In this document: in pieces, positions 10,334 to 20,760 of the stretch
Layout of the letters: every line of letters starts with the position of its first letter
How positions within the stretch are numbered: position 1 is the stretch's first letter
NCBI GenBank assembly: GCA_026122225.1
Contig: JANEZZ010000728.1
Coordinates: forward strand, 124,001 to 188,000
DNA length: 64,000 nt
Source of the DNA: Heloderma charlesbogerti
Lineage: Eukaryota; Chordata; Lepidosauria; Squamata; Helodermatidae
Reading direction: 5' to 3'
Program-made: the position numbers and the translations under genes
Notes under the pieces: model-generated
The model's database searches: none
Seen by the model: the letters and a program-made list of their open reading frames with translations, nothing else
Told to the model about the DNA's origin: nothing

Positions 10334-11645
10334 TTCTATCCTTATTCTTCAGACTGTGTGAGGTGTGATTACCTGGCTGGCTTTTGGCAGCGATCCAGCC
10401 TGTGTTGGCGTGGAACAGTGTTTCATTGCAAGAGAAATGTCAGACTTGATAGCTGGTGGGACACTGACATAAGGGACTCAGCACAAGTTCCTCCCGCCCA
10501 TTTCCGCCAAGTGCGTAGCCCTTTGTAAATACGTGTGTTCCTCCTTGTTCCCACCTGTGGTGGGCCCTACTCCTGCTTGGCTGTGTGGGGCACTTTATCC
10601 ACAGGCATGGTTGACGGAAGTGCAGCACAGTTGCTATAGGAGATGCTCTTGCCGATCTCTTACACATTTTGTTGAATTGCTGCTGAGTGAGGAACGCATG
10701 CTGACCAACTTGTACCAAAGCAAGTGGCTGCCCTGTGAGATCATAGGATCAGACTGCCCAATTCTGACTCATGGAAGTAGTTAATTAGGGGAACTAAAAC
10801 ATATTAACCTTTAATTCTGCAACCAATGGCTGCATTTACTACAGGCTATGTAATGTTCTGTGCATAATACTCCATCCATCAATGATCCAAAGAAACACAT
10901 AGGTACCCTGTCAGCATATGTTTACCGGCAATTCCTCATTTTCAGTTCTCCTTTGAAAACCATGCAGTGCCTTTGATTAGCACAATTACACGATCAATTA
11001 GACAGCATGAAATCCTCCAATTAACCTTTGCCATGCAGTAAACACATCTTCGCTTTAAGTGTTTTCTTGTTAAAAAAAAAAAAAGCATGCAATTTAAAGT
11101 AAAGAATGGCCTGTAGTTATGAAATATGAAAGAAAAATATTGCATAAATCTAAATGGAGAAATAATAAAAGCCAAAACATGGCTTTTGGGAAGAAAGATG
11201 TGGTTTGGCGGATAAAATTAAAAGTTCAGCTCTTATGTCAGGCAGTTATTACAGCCTCCTTCTGACTGTGATAATCATTACTCTCTGGTGGGGTGTAAGC
11301 GCTACCCATAGTCCACTACAATTAAACCCCAGGCTATATTGGGAGTGCTAAAGAAACGGAAACAGACCATGTTCTAATAACATCCCATACAATTGCTGCA
11401 GAAGCTGTCTTTGGATTTCCAAAGGGCTTATTTCCAATTGCACTATCATGAACATGCTCTTAAAATATTGCTCCATCTCTTCAGGAAAACTGTGGCAGGG
11501 ATGGCTTGGCCCTTACTGACATAGTTTCTTGCTGGAGCAGCCATTGTGGGTCCACAGAAGAAGGTTAAATGGGCAAGCTGCTTTGATTTTAAATCAGAGG
11601 AAACATTCAGGGCCAACCAGCTGCTTATGGGGCACTATCCACTAG
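10334..11645. other. Repeat-poor sequence
   Basis: No gene or repeat recognised. From about 10780 to 11340 the sequence is AT-rich with TAATTA/ATTAA words and lacks any transposon signature. It is a candidate for conserved non-coding DNA, which only cross-species comparison could show. Confidence 0.45.
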
Positions 11646-11955
11646 GGTGCTCATGTCTCCGCTGATTCTCTTGCACCCCGCAGCTTCTGTTGTGCAAGCG
11701 GGACCCACCACTTGCACAACGGAGATTTAACACTTCCCAGAGGAAGCCCTGAAATGAGCAGAAACACTCATTTCTGGATCAGGACAGGTCAATGGAACTC
11801 CCTTATGCCAGCTGCCCTGTTCCAGAAACAAGCATTTTTGCTCATTTCCAGTTGCTCCAAGAAGTGCTAAATCTCCATTCTGCAAGCAGTGGGCACTGCT
11901 TGCAGACAGGAATTCTTGGGGTGCAGGAGAATTGGTAGGGTCCTAAGCACCCCAT
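11646..11955. mobile_element. Palindromic fold-back MITE
   Basis: The left arm (AGGGTGCTCATG, ATTCTCTTGCACCCC, GGAGATTTAACACTTC) recurs inverted in the right arm (GAAGTGCTAAATCTCC, GGGGTGCAGGAGAAT, CTAAGCACCCC). Minor hairpins such as TGTGCAAG/CTTGCACA lie within each arm. No open frame of note. Non-autonomous DNA transposon of uncertain superfamily. Confidence 0.66.
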
Positions 11956-12146
11956 TGGATACTGTGCCGTGTGTGTGTGTGTCCCAGGTAGGAATTTCAC
12001 ATCCCAGGTGCAGAATTGGATCATATTTAGTGGTCTTTTTCCAAAGTCCAAGGCCATTTGGTATAGGCATTCCACACAATTTTGCAGGAGTGAGATTGAA
12101 ATCAGATGCATTGGTGATACTTTTAAATAATATTAGAAATGTAGGA

Positions 12147-12343
12147 TGGGGGAAGGCTGTAGCTCAGTGGGACAGCACCTGGTCTGCATGCAGAAGGTCC
12201 CAGGTTCACTCCCTGGCATCTCTAGGTAGGGCTGGGAAAGACCCCTCTCTGAAACCCTAGAGAGCTGCTGCCAGTCAGTGTTGACATTATTGAACTAGAT
12301 GGACCAATGGTGTGTTGTCAATTGTGTTGGATATAAGAGCATA
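12147..12343 (+). mobile_element. tRNA-derived SINE
   Basis: The head has pol III internal promoter boxes: A box around CTGTAGCTCAGTGG (12157-12170) and B box around GGTTCACTCCC (12203-12213), with 'tctgcatgcagaaggtccc' between them. The body contains 'gctgggaaagacccctctc' and 'tgccagtcagtgttgacat'. Family members in this window are at 19752-19950 and 27581-27752 on the minus strand. Confidence 0.85.
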
Positions 12344-12515
12344 AGAACATAACATAAGAAGAGCCCTACTGGATTAGACCAAGGGGCCACCTAGTCCATC
12401 ATTCTGTTCATACAGTGACCAACCAGCTGTCAACCAGGAACCGACAAGCAGGACACCAGCATTACAGCACCCTCCCTCCCATGTTCCCCAGCAACTCGTG
12501 TACATAGGCTCAAAT
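12344..12515 (-). mobile_element. CR1/L3-type LINE 3' tail
   Basis: Reads 'cataagaacataacataag' then 'ccctactggattagacc', the reverse complement of the end of the copy at 29430-30160 (ctgatccagcacagc, cttatgttcttatg). It abuts the SINE directly. Confidence 0.72.
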
Positions 12516-12699
12516 CTCCTTGAATGTGTAGGATCGATTACTTAATGCATCTGAAATTATGCAAATAGGTACACTGCTGACTTGGTTAAGAGAAAAAAAT
12601 GGGTCATTAAGAGTTACTGTTTGTTTGGTTTCAGAAATGGTCTCCATTTGTTGCATTCTAGAATAAATCTGAATTGGATCAAGATTTAGGCTTCCCCAC

Positions 12700-12865
12700 C
12701 CCCTCCTTCCCATGGGCCACTTCAGCCTTTACACAAGAGGTCGGGGGACCCTGCTGAATGGGGTAAAGCTGTGGTAAGGGGGAGATCCCCACAAATTTGG
12801 CAGAAGCACCTTCTGTGAGTGGAGCCCTTCTGTCAACTGAAGACATATCCTGGATGCAACCCCAT
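12700..12865. repeat. Interspersed repeat, partner of 20575-20760
   Basis: Its reverse complement shares ordered blocks with 20575-20760: ttg(g/c)atccaggat, gacagaagggctc, cccattcagca(g/t)ggtc and ctttgtgta/cttgtgta. Both copies are degraded and the family is not recognised. Confidence 0.5.
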
Positions 12866-14273
12866 GAATGTTTGTCCTATGTAATGCTGTCTTTATGCAA
12901 TTAGAATACTTTTATAATAATAAAAAGGATGGTTGTTGTCTTTGTGAAGACTGTAAAGCAGGGCTGGCCAGTTTCTGTATTCTCAGGGATACAACTCTCC
13001 ATACACTCTCCATAGACTAGAATCACCTCAACCCCTTGCATTGTTCAGAGAGAGTCTGGATACACCATGCCATGCTAGTCCTCTTCATGTGTTCCCTTCC
13101 ATGCATAAATGTCTGTACTTGGTGCATGCTTGCTCCAAATATTAAGACCTTGCCTGCAATAAAATGTCAACTCTTTCTGCATGTCAAAAGTTTTGATTTG
13201 TTCTCCTCATACCATGCTTAAATAGTCTCCCTAGAGAGACCTGCTCCCCTTTCCATACATTCATGCATGGGGGGGGGGGTAGTGTGAAGTGAGCTGTTGG
13301 GGTAAAAGTGAAACTAACTTTGATTGTTCCCCTCCAACTAACCACCTTGAATAATGTCACCTCGTGGCCTTAGTGCTTCCACCTGTCAGGCTCCTGGCTG
13401 ACCCAAAAGCAGGGGAGACCTCTTTGGAGGAGGATTTTGATCCCTCAGCACACTTCATAGAATAGTAGTACAGTTGGAAGGGGCCTACAAGACCATCGAG
13501 TCCAACCCCCACTTCTTCCCTACAGCAGGCCTGGGGCCACCTAGGAGTCCTATGGTGGAGATGCCTCACCTCAGGTCTCCTTCAACCCTGTCCTGAGCTC
13601 AGCCATGGTCCCAGGCACTCCTCCTTCCTCCACCCATGGCTCAATAGAGAATCGGCAGTGGCAGAACAGGTGGGATACTGAAATGTGTCATGGGAGAGCT
13701 TGCTTGGCTGGCAGAAGACCCTTTTGCCTAGAATCTACTCAGGAGAAATGGTCTACTTGTGAGGAGGAACACCCAGCTGTGGCAACTGGTGATGCAGGCA
13801 CAGTTAGCATATACAGTAAGTTCCCAGTCTTTCCCACAGACATTTGTCTGGTTAAAACAGCTCTTGTAGATCTGTTTGGCTTAGGATGACACAGCTAACA
13901 CCACACCCCTTGTTGATGGACAGCCTCTGTAATGTAGCTAACATCATCTAGCAACAAAGTCTTCCCCTGTGCAGAGTACATCCAATGTAATGGTACTGGC
14001 CCACTGGTGATGGGGTGTAGGAATGAAGGGTGCATTCTCTGAAAGATTCCCTCAAAAGATACCTTGGCAGTCACCCTTTCTGGACTGTTCATAAGGACTA
14101 GCAATAAAAAGCAACAACACAGAGATGCATGGCTTCTTTTCCTTACAAGTGAAACACTGATCTGTGCATGTTGTGTTTTAGTAAAAATCTGATAAGCCCA
14201 GTGTGATGCCAGATACAGTTTAGTAGCTACATTCATCTCAAAGGCCGTTAGTTGGCCATCACTGCTGAAAAGC
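12866..14273. other. Mostly unique sequence with a small LINE-tail-like piece
   Basis: 13445-13530 contains 'agaatagtagtacagttgg' and 'ggggcctacaagaccatcg', a widespread reptile repeat end that recurs at 46317-46365. A poly-G run lies at 13269-13278. Open frames at 13605-13889 and 13895-14275 carry no recognisable domain. Confidence 0.42.
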
Positions 14274-14281
14274 ATGAAGAG

Positions 14282-14860
14282 TAGGGATGGCGGAGAAATC
14301 CGCCACGGACTCCAGTGAGGCTGGATTCTTTAGAATCCAGCCCCCTGAAGTCCGTGGAGGAACGGACTGCTCCCCCACCACCACCCCACGAAGTCCAGCA
14401 GGGATGGAACCTACCTGGTGCCAGCTGGTCTGGGTCTATCAGCTGCCATCCGCAGCTATCCACTGCTGGGCTGTGGATGCAAATGGCATCTGGCGTAGCA
14501 GACGCCATTTGCGTCCCTGCTCTTGGCTGTGATTGGCTACGTAAATATTTATGTAGCCAATCACGGCCAAGAGCAGGGACGCAAACAGCGTCCGCTACGC
14601 CATTTGTGTCCCTGCTCTTTGCCGTGATAGGCTACGTAAATATTTACATAGCCTATCACTGCTACGCCATTTGCTATGCCATTTGCAGATGCCATTTGAG
14701 TGTCCCCTGGCTGCGGACAGGCCCGGCCGGCAGCTCCGCGGACTTGCCACGGAGCAGAGCTGACCGGGAAGGATTCCAGGGGGAGGGATGGATCGCCTCA
14801 CACACACACACCCAGCAGATGCCCCGGACCAGATGGGTGAGTGGGGTTTGTACACCCCAA
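14282..14860 (+). mobile_element. Nested-palindrome hAT-like element, copy D
   Basis: Begins TAGGGATGGCGGAG and ends in the decayed tip TTTGTACACCCCA. It is flanked by a perfect 8-bp duplication, ATGAAGAG (14274-14281 and 14861-14868), strong evidence for hAT-type insertion. It is the shortest full copy (579 bp), with two TACGTAAATA hairpins. The first (14529-14564) has arms GTGATTGGCTACG/CGTAGCCAATCAC, whereas the second (14624-14659) and the other copies have GATAGGC/GCCTATC, a paired swap. Outward donor-like motifs: 14410-14419 (minus, weaker) and 14834-14842 (plus). Confidence 0.9.
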
Positions 14861-14990
14861 ATGAAGAGGAGATATTCAAATATAAATATGCCATAGACAC
14901 TCTACTAGAAAGAATGATTGATGGAAGCTCCCCAGCTTGAGCTCACCAGGTGTCCTGTGTGCCTTACATGTTTCACATGCATACTTTATA

Positions 14991-15211
14991 CAGTCAGGGC
15001 CAGAAATATTGGAACAAGGATAACTGTTTTGGCAGTTGGCCTCTGTACACCACCACATTGAAGTTGAAAGGAACACACCCAGATGGGAGCAAAGTCAGGA
15101 CTTTCAACTGTAATTCAAGAGATGTGACAAAAGTGGGGCACTAACCATTCAGGAAGGACAGCCAGTGGCATACACACACACCCATCATTGGTGGCTCATA
15201 AGTAATGGAAC
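14991..15211 (+). repeat. Tc1 left terminal inverted repeat
   Basis: Pairs with 16420-16639 over about 220 bp, from CAGTCAGGGCCAG to CATAAGTAATGGAAC. The differences are few, mostly single-base. Confidence 0.93.
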
Positions 15212-15244
15212 AAACCAACATCATTTCAAACTTAAGGATCGCCT

Positions 15245-16281
15245 TTAATACCAGGAGGAAAATCCTTTGCAGTCAATGACTGCCTGAAGTCTGGAACCCA
15301 TGGAAATGACCAAATGCTGAGTTTCCTCCCTCGAGATGCTTTGCCTGGCCTTTACTGCAGCTGCCTTCAGCTGCTGCTTGTTTGTGAGTCTTTCTGCCTT
15401 CAGTCTTGTCTTCAGTAAGTGAAAAGCATGCTCTGTTGGGTTGAGATCAGGGGACTGACTTGGCCATTGAAGAACATCCCACTTCTTTGCCTTCAGAAAC
15501 TCTGGGGTAGCTTTTGCTGTATTTTGGGGGTCATTATCCATCTGCAATCTGAAGCGGCATCCTATCAGTTTGGCGGCATTCGGCTGAATCTGAGCAGAAA
15601 GTATAGCCCCATACACGTCAGAATTCATCCTGCTGCTTTTATCAGCAGTCAGGTCATCAATAAACACCAGTGACCTGGCTCCATTGGCAGCAATACATGC
15701 CCATGCCATAACACTACCTCCACCATGTTTGACAGATGATGTGGTATGCTTTGGATCATGAGCTGTTCCTCTCCTTCTCCATACTTTTCTCTTCCCATCA
15801 TTCTGGTACAAGTTAATCTTGGTTTCATCAGTCCAAAGAATCTTTTTCCAGAACTGGGCAGGGTTTTTTAGGTGTTTGCTGGCGAAGGCTAATCTGGCCT
15901 GTCTGTTCCTGAGCGTTACCAGTGGTTTGCACCTTGTTGTGAAGCCTCTGTATTTACATTCATAAAGCCGTCTCTTGACTGTAGATGTTGACAATGACAT
16001 GCCTACCTCTGCAAGAGTGTTCTTGACCTGGCTAGATGTTGTGAAAGGTTCCTCTTCACCATGAGCAGAATTCTGTGGTCATCCACTTTAGTTGTCTTCC
16101 ATGGTCTTCCAGGCCTTTTGCTGTTGCTGAGCTTGCCAGTTAATTCCTTCTTTTTCAGGATGTTCCAAACTGTTGTGTTGGCCACTCCCACTGTTTTTGC
16201 TATCTCTGTGATAGGTTTATTTTGTTTCCTCAGCCTAATGATGGCCTCCTTCACTCTCATGGACACCTCTTTGGACCTCAT
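15245..16281 (-). pseudogene. Tc1 transposase, frameshifted
   Basis: Minus strand. The N-terminal part (start at 16281) has a helix-turn-helix (ITEIAKTVGVANTTVWNILK) and a GRP basic hinge (KRPGRPWKTT). The catalytic part, from about 16050 to the stop at 15245, has WTDETK, QMDNDP and SPDLNPTEHAF. Thirty-four residues separate the second aspartate (the first D of DND) from the glutamate in PTEH, the classic DD34E triad, all present. The two parts are in different frames. A single-base loss near 16045-16055 (minus-strand motif 'gaacctttcacaa') accounts for it and creates an early stop. No other clear disabling lesion was seen. Two changes from family usage, QN for KH after MDNDP and a decayed TA at one end, also argue for an inactive copy. 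Confidence 0.93.
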
Positions 16282-16419
16282 GTTGGGAGTTCCAGTGAAC
16301 AGCTACCAAATGCAAATTTAACACTCAGAACCACCTCCAGGCCTTTCATCTGTCTGATTGGTCATGGGCTACCCAGGAAACAGGCCACACCTGGCCATGC
16401 AGCTGCTTGTCAGCCATTC

Positions 16420-16639
16420 GTTCCATTACTTATGAGCCACCAATGATGGGTGTGTGTGCATGCCACTGGCTGTCCTTCCTGAATGGTTAGTGCCCCACTT
16501 TTGTCAAACCCCTTGCATTACAGCTGAAAGTCCTGACCGCTCCCATCTGGGTGTGTTTCCTTTCAACTTCATTGTGGTGGTGTACAGAGGCCAACTGCCA
16601 AAACAGTTATCCTTGTTCCAATATTTCTGGCCCCGACTG
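16420..16639 (-). repeat. Tc1 right terminal inverted repeat
   Basis: Inverted copy of 14991-15211, ending TATTTCTGGCCCCGACTG. Confidence 0.93.
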
Positions 16640-16641
16640 CA

Positions 16642-17036
16642 GCATGCACCCAGAGACACAGTGTCAGAGATCATCAGACACCATACTTCTCACATCACCT
16701 GATATCAAAGACAGTATATATTTTTTTCTACACAGGGGACTTTACACATCCAGTTGTGAGTTGAGTGATATATAAATGCACGTGTGGACTGTCCCTACCT
16801 ACTCCAGATGTGAAGTTGCGAGCCATTCCATATGGTTGGCAGCTGATGACTCGGTTCAAAATGTTACGATAAACCACCTTCTCATGCTCCAGAGACCAAA
16901 GCAACAAAGATTAATATTCCAGAATCCATATCAGCATAACACCATTATCAAGAACAACCAAAAGATCACCAAAAACATGCAAGCTTTTGAGATCACCAGA
17001 TCTCTTCATCAGGCAAGATGTTACAAAAAGTAGGTG
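16642..17036. other. Unassigned repeat-like segment
   Basis: 16980-17020 contains 'gcaagcttttgagatcacc' and 'tcttcatcaggcaagatgt'. I recognise this as a recurrent interspersed-repeat phrase, but cannot assign a family. Confidence 0.35.
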
Positions 17037-17049
17037 TGGGGGGGGGGAT

Positions 17050-17127
17050 TGTTGTTGTTCAGTCGTTCAGTCGTGTCCGACTCTTCGTGACCCCATGGAC
17101 CATAGCACGCCAGGCCTTCCTGTCCTC
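17050..17127 (-). mobile_element. BovB LINE, extreme 5' truncation (about 78 bp)
   Basis: Consists only of the BovB 3' end in reverse: tail (GTT)n, then 'cagtcgtgtccgactcttc' and 'gaccccatggaccatagc'. It is bracketed by TGGGGGGGGGGAT (17037-17049) and TGGGGGGGGAT (17128-17138), which look like the target-site duplication of this retroposition event. Confidence 0.85.
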
Positions 17128-17138
17128 TGGGGGGGGAT

Positions 17139-18017
17139 AGGTAATCTATATTAGTGTAGTACCTTTATTAGTACCTTTGTTCCATTTGGAGAGTTAAATC
17201 TGTTGTTGATTATGGCTTCCCAAATAGCCTCCTCCAAATGCTATCCTGTATTGATAGATTAATAATATCCTACATCCCAAACCAATGTAGTAAGGTGTTA
17301 GAAGTTCTAGGCCAGATCATAGAGGTACTACTGTGTGGATATTCTTCCAAACAAACCATTTATGTATTTTCCACCACTCTGGTCTGGAGCAGCAGGGGAT
17401 GCAGCACGGTTATAATGAGTCCCTTTGACATGAGCTTTTGTGAAGCAATTTTTGCTGGATCTTATAGTCTCCCCCGCTCCCCATGTCTCTTTGTTTAGCT
17501 TCCCCTTATTTCCTTCTATCACAAAGTTTATGTTTCAGCTGACACAGAGGCCAACGCAATGAAACCTGTCCCTGGGAGCTGCGTTTTTACAACAAAACCT
17601 ACAGAGGGGTCAGCAGCTTTTCTGCCATTTTCAATTATGCTCCATAACTTAAAAGACATCATGTTCTGGTTGTGAAGAGCTGTTTACCTTTTTAAATCTG
17701 GAAAAAGCACTTCTCCCCCAATTGATTTTTGTCCTTAAAAACAACCCAGAACAGAACATAGATTCCCTCAGGCGCACGCTGAGGCTGACACCATAGTTGC
17801 AGGGCTGCCCGCCCCCACACCGCTTTCTGCTCCGCTGAACCTCCTTGGGTCTTGATGCAAGCTTGGCAAGAGTAAGGCCTAGTTGGCTGGAGAAAGCCCG
17901 CCGAAAATGATGCCCATTGTTACCCAGAGAAGATGAACAGAAGCTGGAAGCCACAGCATAGCTTCGTAATAAAGGGTGGCTGCATGCATTTATCTTGCAC
18001 CTTCCCCCCACCCTGCC
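17139..18017. other. No recognised feature
   Basis: No repeat or gene recognised. A 147-codon minus-strand frame at 17649-18092 has no recognisable domain. Confidence 0.42.
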
Positions 18018-18260
18018 CAGTGGTGCAGCTAGGGGTGGACCTTGGGGCTGAAGTCTAGGGCCCCACAGCCCAGGGGGCCCAACTGACCACACAGAGCGTG
18101 GCAGGTGGTGGGAGCAGCAGCAAGGAGGCCCAGTGTCAATACCTGGGCTGACATGGGCATGTCACGTCCCCCACTAGGGCTGATGCTGGTTGCCGTAGCT
18201 TGCTTGCTTTCTTCTTATTTTAAAATATATTTTATAGTCTTGGGATGGCCAGCCAGACAT
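18018..18260. mobile_element. hAT-like fragment (CAGTGGTGCAGCTAGGGG tip)
   Basis: The start CAGTGGTGCAGCTAGGGG is a common hAT terminus type in vertebrates. The following 'ggggctgaagtctagggcc' fits such elements. The other end was not found, so only the left part is supported. Confidence 0.37.
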
Positions 18261-18683
18261 GTACATGGTTACAGGTGCAAATTTATGTATTTATTAATAG
18301 CATTTAAAATATGTTTCCTTTTCTACAACAAAATGGTGCTTATTCCCAAGGAAATGTGTTTAGCATCAGGGAAGCAGAAGCAAACTCCATTTTATTCCTG
18401 TGGTTACAATGATGGTTTGAGTTTAAAATGCAAAACTGCATATGCTCAGAGTATTCCTTTTTATATCAGTGTTGGCAAACAGTTCTCTCTCTCTCTAACG
18501 TATCTGTTGTAAAGCAGGGAATGTGGACTGAGAGAGAGAAGTGAAATATTAATTGTGTGCTTCACAATGGAAGTAATCCACATGGCCCTTTAAAAGCCCA
18601 CCCACACACACGACTATTAAGTCCAGGTCTACCGTCAACTAACTGCAAAACTGACCCTGCTACACACACTAAGATATGCAAAA

Positions 18684-19076
18684 TACTCACAAAACAGTGC
18701 AATCCTATGCAATACTATTTCACAGTAAAGCCCACTGTGTTCAACAGGACTTACTCCTAAGAGCAGGGGTGGGCAGAAGATAGATCGCCGGATGATTTGG
18801 ACTTCAGCTCCCACAGGCCCCTGCCTTCATGGCCATGGCGATCTATCTTCTGCCCACCCCTGTTCTTAGGAGTAAGTCCTATTGAACACAGAAGGTAGTT
18901 CTCCAGATTCATTGGATGCCAGCTCCCAGCATTCATTGGCCATGAAGGCAGGGGCCTATGGGAACTGAAGTCCAAATCATCTGGCGATCTACCTTCTGCC
19001 CACCCCTGCTCTTAGGAGTAAGTCCTGTTGAACAAAGTGGGCAGAGTATTGCATAGGATTGTACTGTTTTGTGAAT
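18684..19076. repeat. Composite palindrome built from MITE and hAT ends
   Basis: The outer arms run from ACAAAACAGTGCAATCCTAT (18686) inward, and mirror ATAGGATTGTACTGTTTTGT ending near 19073. Moving inward, both arms have TTCAACAGGACTTACTCCTA, then CAGGGGTGGGCAGAAG, then GATTTGGACTTCAG and GGCCCCTGCCTTCATGGCC. A third, shorter inverted copy of the TAGATCGCC/GGCGATCTA-CAGGGGTGGGC part lies at 18834-18890. The flanks of the CAGGGGTGGGC blocks are inverted, not direct, so these are not simple insertions. Confidence 0.86.
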
Positions 19077-19138
19077 ACAACTTATTTTATTTATTCTATT
19101 TATATCTCACCTTATCCAAGGAAACTCTGTATATCAAG

Positions 19139-19258
19139 AGCAGGCCACTTGTGGTCCTCCAGGGGTTTGGGCCTACAGTTCCCATCAGCCCTAGCCAGCA
19201 TAGCCAATAGTGAGAGATGATGGATGTTGTAGTCCAAAACATCTGGAGGGCCACCCTG
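19139..19258. mobile_element. Short palindromic MITE
   Basis: GGCCACTTGTGGTCCTCCAG at the left and CATCTGGAGGGCCACCCT at the right, with core 'cctacagttcccatcagcc'. Same family as 36963-37077. Confidence 0.72.
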
Positions 19259-19278
19259 ATAGATAGATAGATAGATAT
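19259..19278. repeat. (GATA)n microsatellite
   Basis: Five GATA units directly adjoining the MITE. Confidence 0.9.
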
Positions 19279-19751
19279 AGTTTTCATATGCATCCGGCTG
19301 AGGCATAGGAATGGTTCCACCAAAGTGCCAGATGCTAGGCTACACTTTCAGAATTCTGGTCAAGGGCATTCAATAATTACCACTACCAAGAAAAAGCCTT
19401 CTTCCATGTAGATGAACCTTATACCTCTGACGGAAGAGGTACATGACAGAAGTGCTTAAATATATTAGAAGTTATTTTAGATTATGGATGTTGTAGAATT
19501 GTATGAATCGACTGTTTGATTTGTATTGTTTGTTTTATTTTCATATTTTATTGACAGCTTTGACTGTAAGAGCCTATGAGTGGTAGGAAAGCAGCATATG
19601 AATTATTGTTATTGTTGTTGTTGTTTAAAAACATGTGTATAAATCCAATATATTCCAGGGCAATGAACAGAAAATATACAATAAAATGCTTGAATTAACA
19701 ATAAATTTATGTTGCTCCTGACTGGATGGCCAAAGGCACATAATGGCCAAG

Positions 19752-19950
19752 GTAGGAACATGGGAAGCTGCCTTATACTGGGTGAGACCATTGGTCCATC
19801 TAGCCCAGTATTGTCAACACTGACTGGCAGCAGCTGTCCAGGGTTTCAGGCAGGAGTTTTTCCAGCCCTACCTGGAGATGCTGGGGATTGAATGTAGGAC
19901 CTCCTGTATGCAAAGCAGGTGCTCTTCCCACAGAGCTGTGGCCCTTCCCT
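19752..19950 (-). mobile_element. tRNA-derived SINE
   Basis: On the minus strand the head has 'acagctctgtgggaagagc' (A box) and 'cctacattcaatccccagc' (B box). The plus strand ends with 'aggaacatgggaagctgcc'. Near full-length member of the family at 12147-12343. Confidence 0.85.
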
Positions 19951-19969
19951 CTGCAGTCTTGGCTGCTCT

Positions 19970-20067
19970 AAGGGTGCAATCCTGTGCATGTTTAGCATGG
20001 CTGGGTGGGGAATGCTGGGAATTGCTGGCCTTTTTTCTATCTAAATATGCATAGGATTGCACCCTTC
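19970..20067. mobile_element. Short palindromic MITE (AAGGGTGCAATCCT ends)
   Basis: Ends AAGGGTGCAATCCTGTGCAT and ATGCATAGGATTGCACCCTT are near-perfect inverted copies about 100 bp apart. Related sequences with GCAATCC(T)ATGCA and AAGTCCCACTGA words are at 34170-34296, 37475-37572, 50790-50886 and 52376-52475. Confidence 0.8.
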
Positions 20068-20574
20068 ATCATTCAGTGCTTTGAGTGATACAAACGTTGG
20101 TTGCCCAGAAAAGCATAGCACAAAAGCCTGCAACAGCCAGTGTTTTTGTCCACAAAGGAGATAACGAAAAACAGAAATTCAAGCTGCAGAGCAGAAAATG
20201 CTGCAGAATTCTTTTCCACTCCAGTCATCTCTTCTCCTCTCTTGTGAGAAGGAACAGCCTAACACTTACAGTTACACTCTCACACAAGCTGCAGCTATGA
20301 ATAGTTACAAAGAATATATAATGTATTCACATTTTATGACCTATTAAGCATTATTCACGGAGGGAGGCACTTGCACAGTTAAAGAACAGAAGGGACACAA
20401 TCCACTGCGAAGTTCTCCTGTGCAAGCCTGTCATGGGGTAAGCTGCCTGGGGAATGTAAACCCCACCCACTTTCCATTCCTCCTTCCAAGAAGGGTGGTC
20501 ATGTCTCAATAGAAAAAGGAGCTTGTTGTGGTCTAAATACATCAACTATTTGATTGGCAACTCCACTCTAAACA

Positions 20575-20760
20575 CAATGGGTTGGATCCAGGATCTGCCT
20601 CCCATGGACAGAAGGGCTCTGGTCATGGAAGGCGCCTTGGTCTGATGGGGGGGGGGAGGGAATCTCCCCTCCCCCTTTTATCATATTTCAGCCCATTCAG
20701 CATGGTCTCATGACCCTTTGTGTAGCATTTTCCTAGGGCTGGAGGGCCTGCTGTGGGAAG
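20575..20760. repeat. Interspersed repeat, partner of 12700-12865
   Basis: Shares ordered blocks with the reverse complement of 12700-12865, interrupted by a poly-G run at 20647-20656. Not recognised as a named family. Confidence 0.5.

Larger units (their letters stand above)
14991..16639 (-). mobile_element. Tc1/mariner transposon, nearly complete
   Basis: About 1.65 kb. It begins CAGTCAGGGCCAGAAATATT beside a TA (14989-14990) and ends with the inverted counterpart beside CA (16640-16641), a decayed TA target. Terminal inverted repeats are ~220 bp (14991-15211 and 16420-16639). The central minus-strand transposase is broken by a frameshift. Length, long repeats, TA target and a DD34E transposase are standard Tc1. 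Closely similar Tc1 elements are known from fish, frogs and lampreys, so horizontal origin is plausible but not shown here. Confidence 0.95.

Noticed and set aside
12147..12230. Functional tRNA gene
   Set aside because: Only A and B boxes are recognisable, there is no cloverleaf-compatible acceptor stem, and a SINE body follows.
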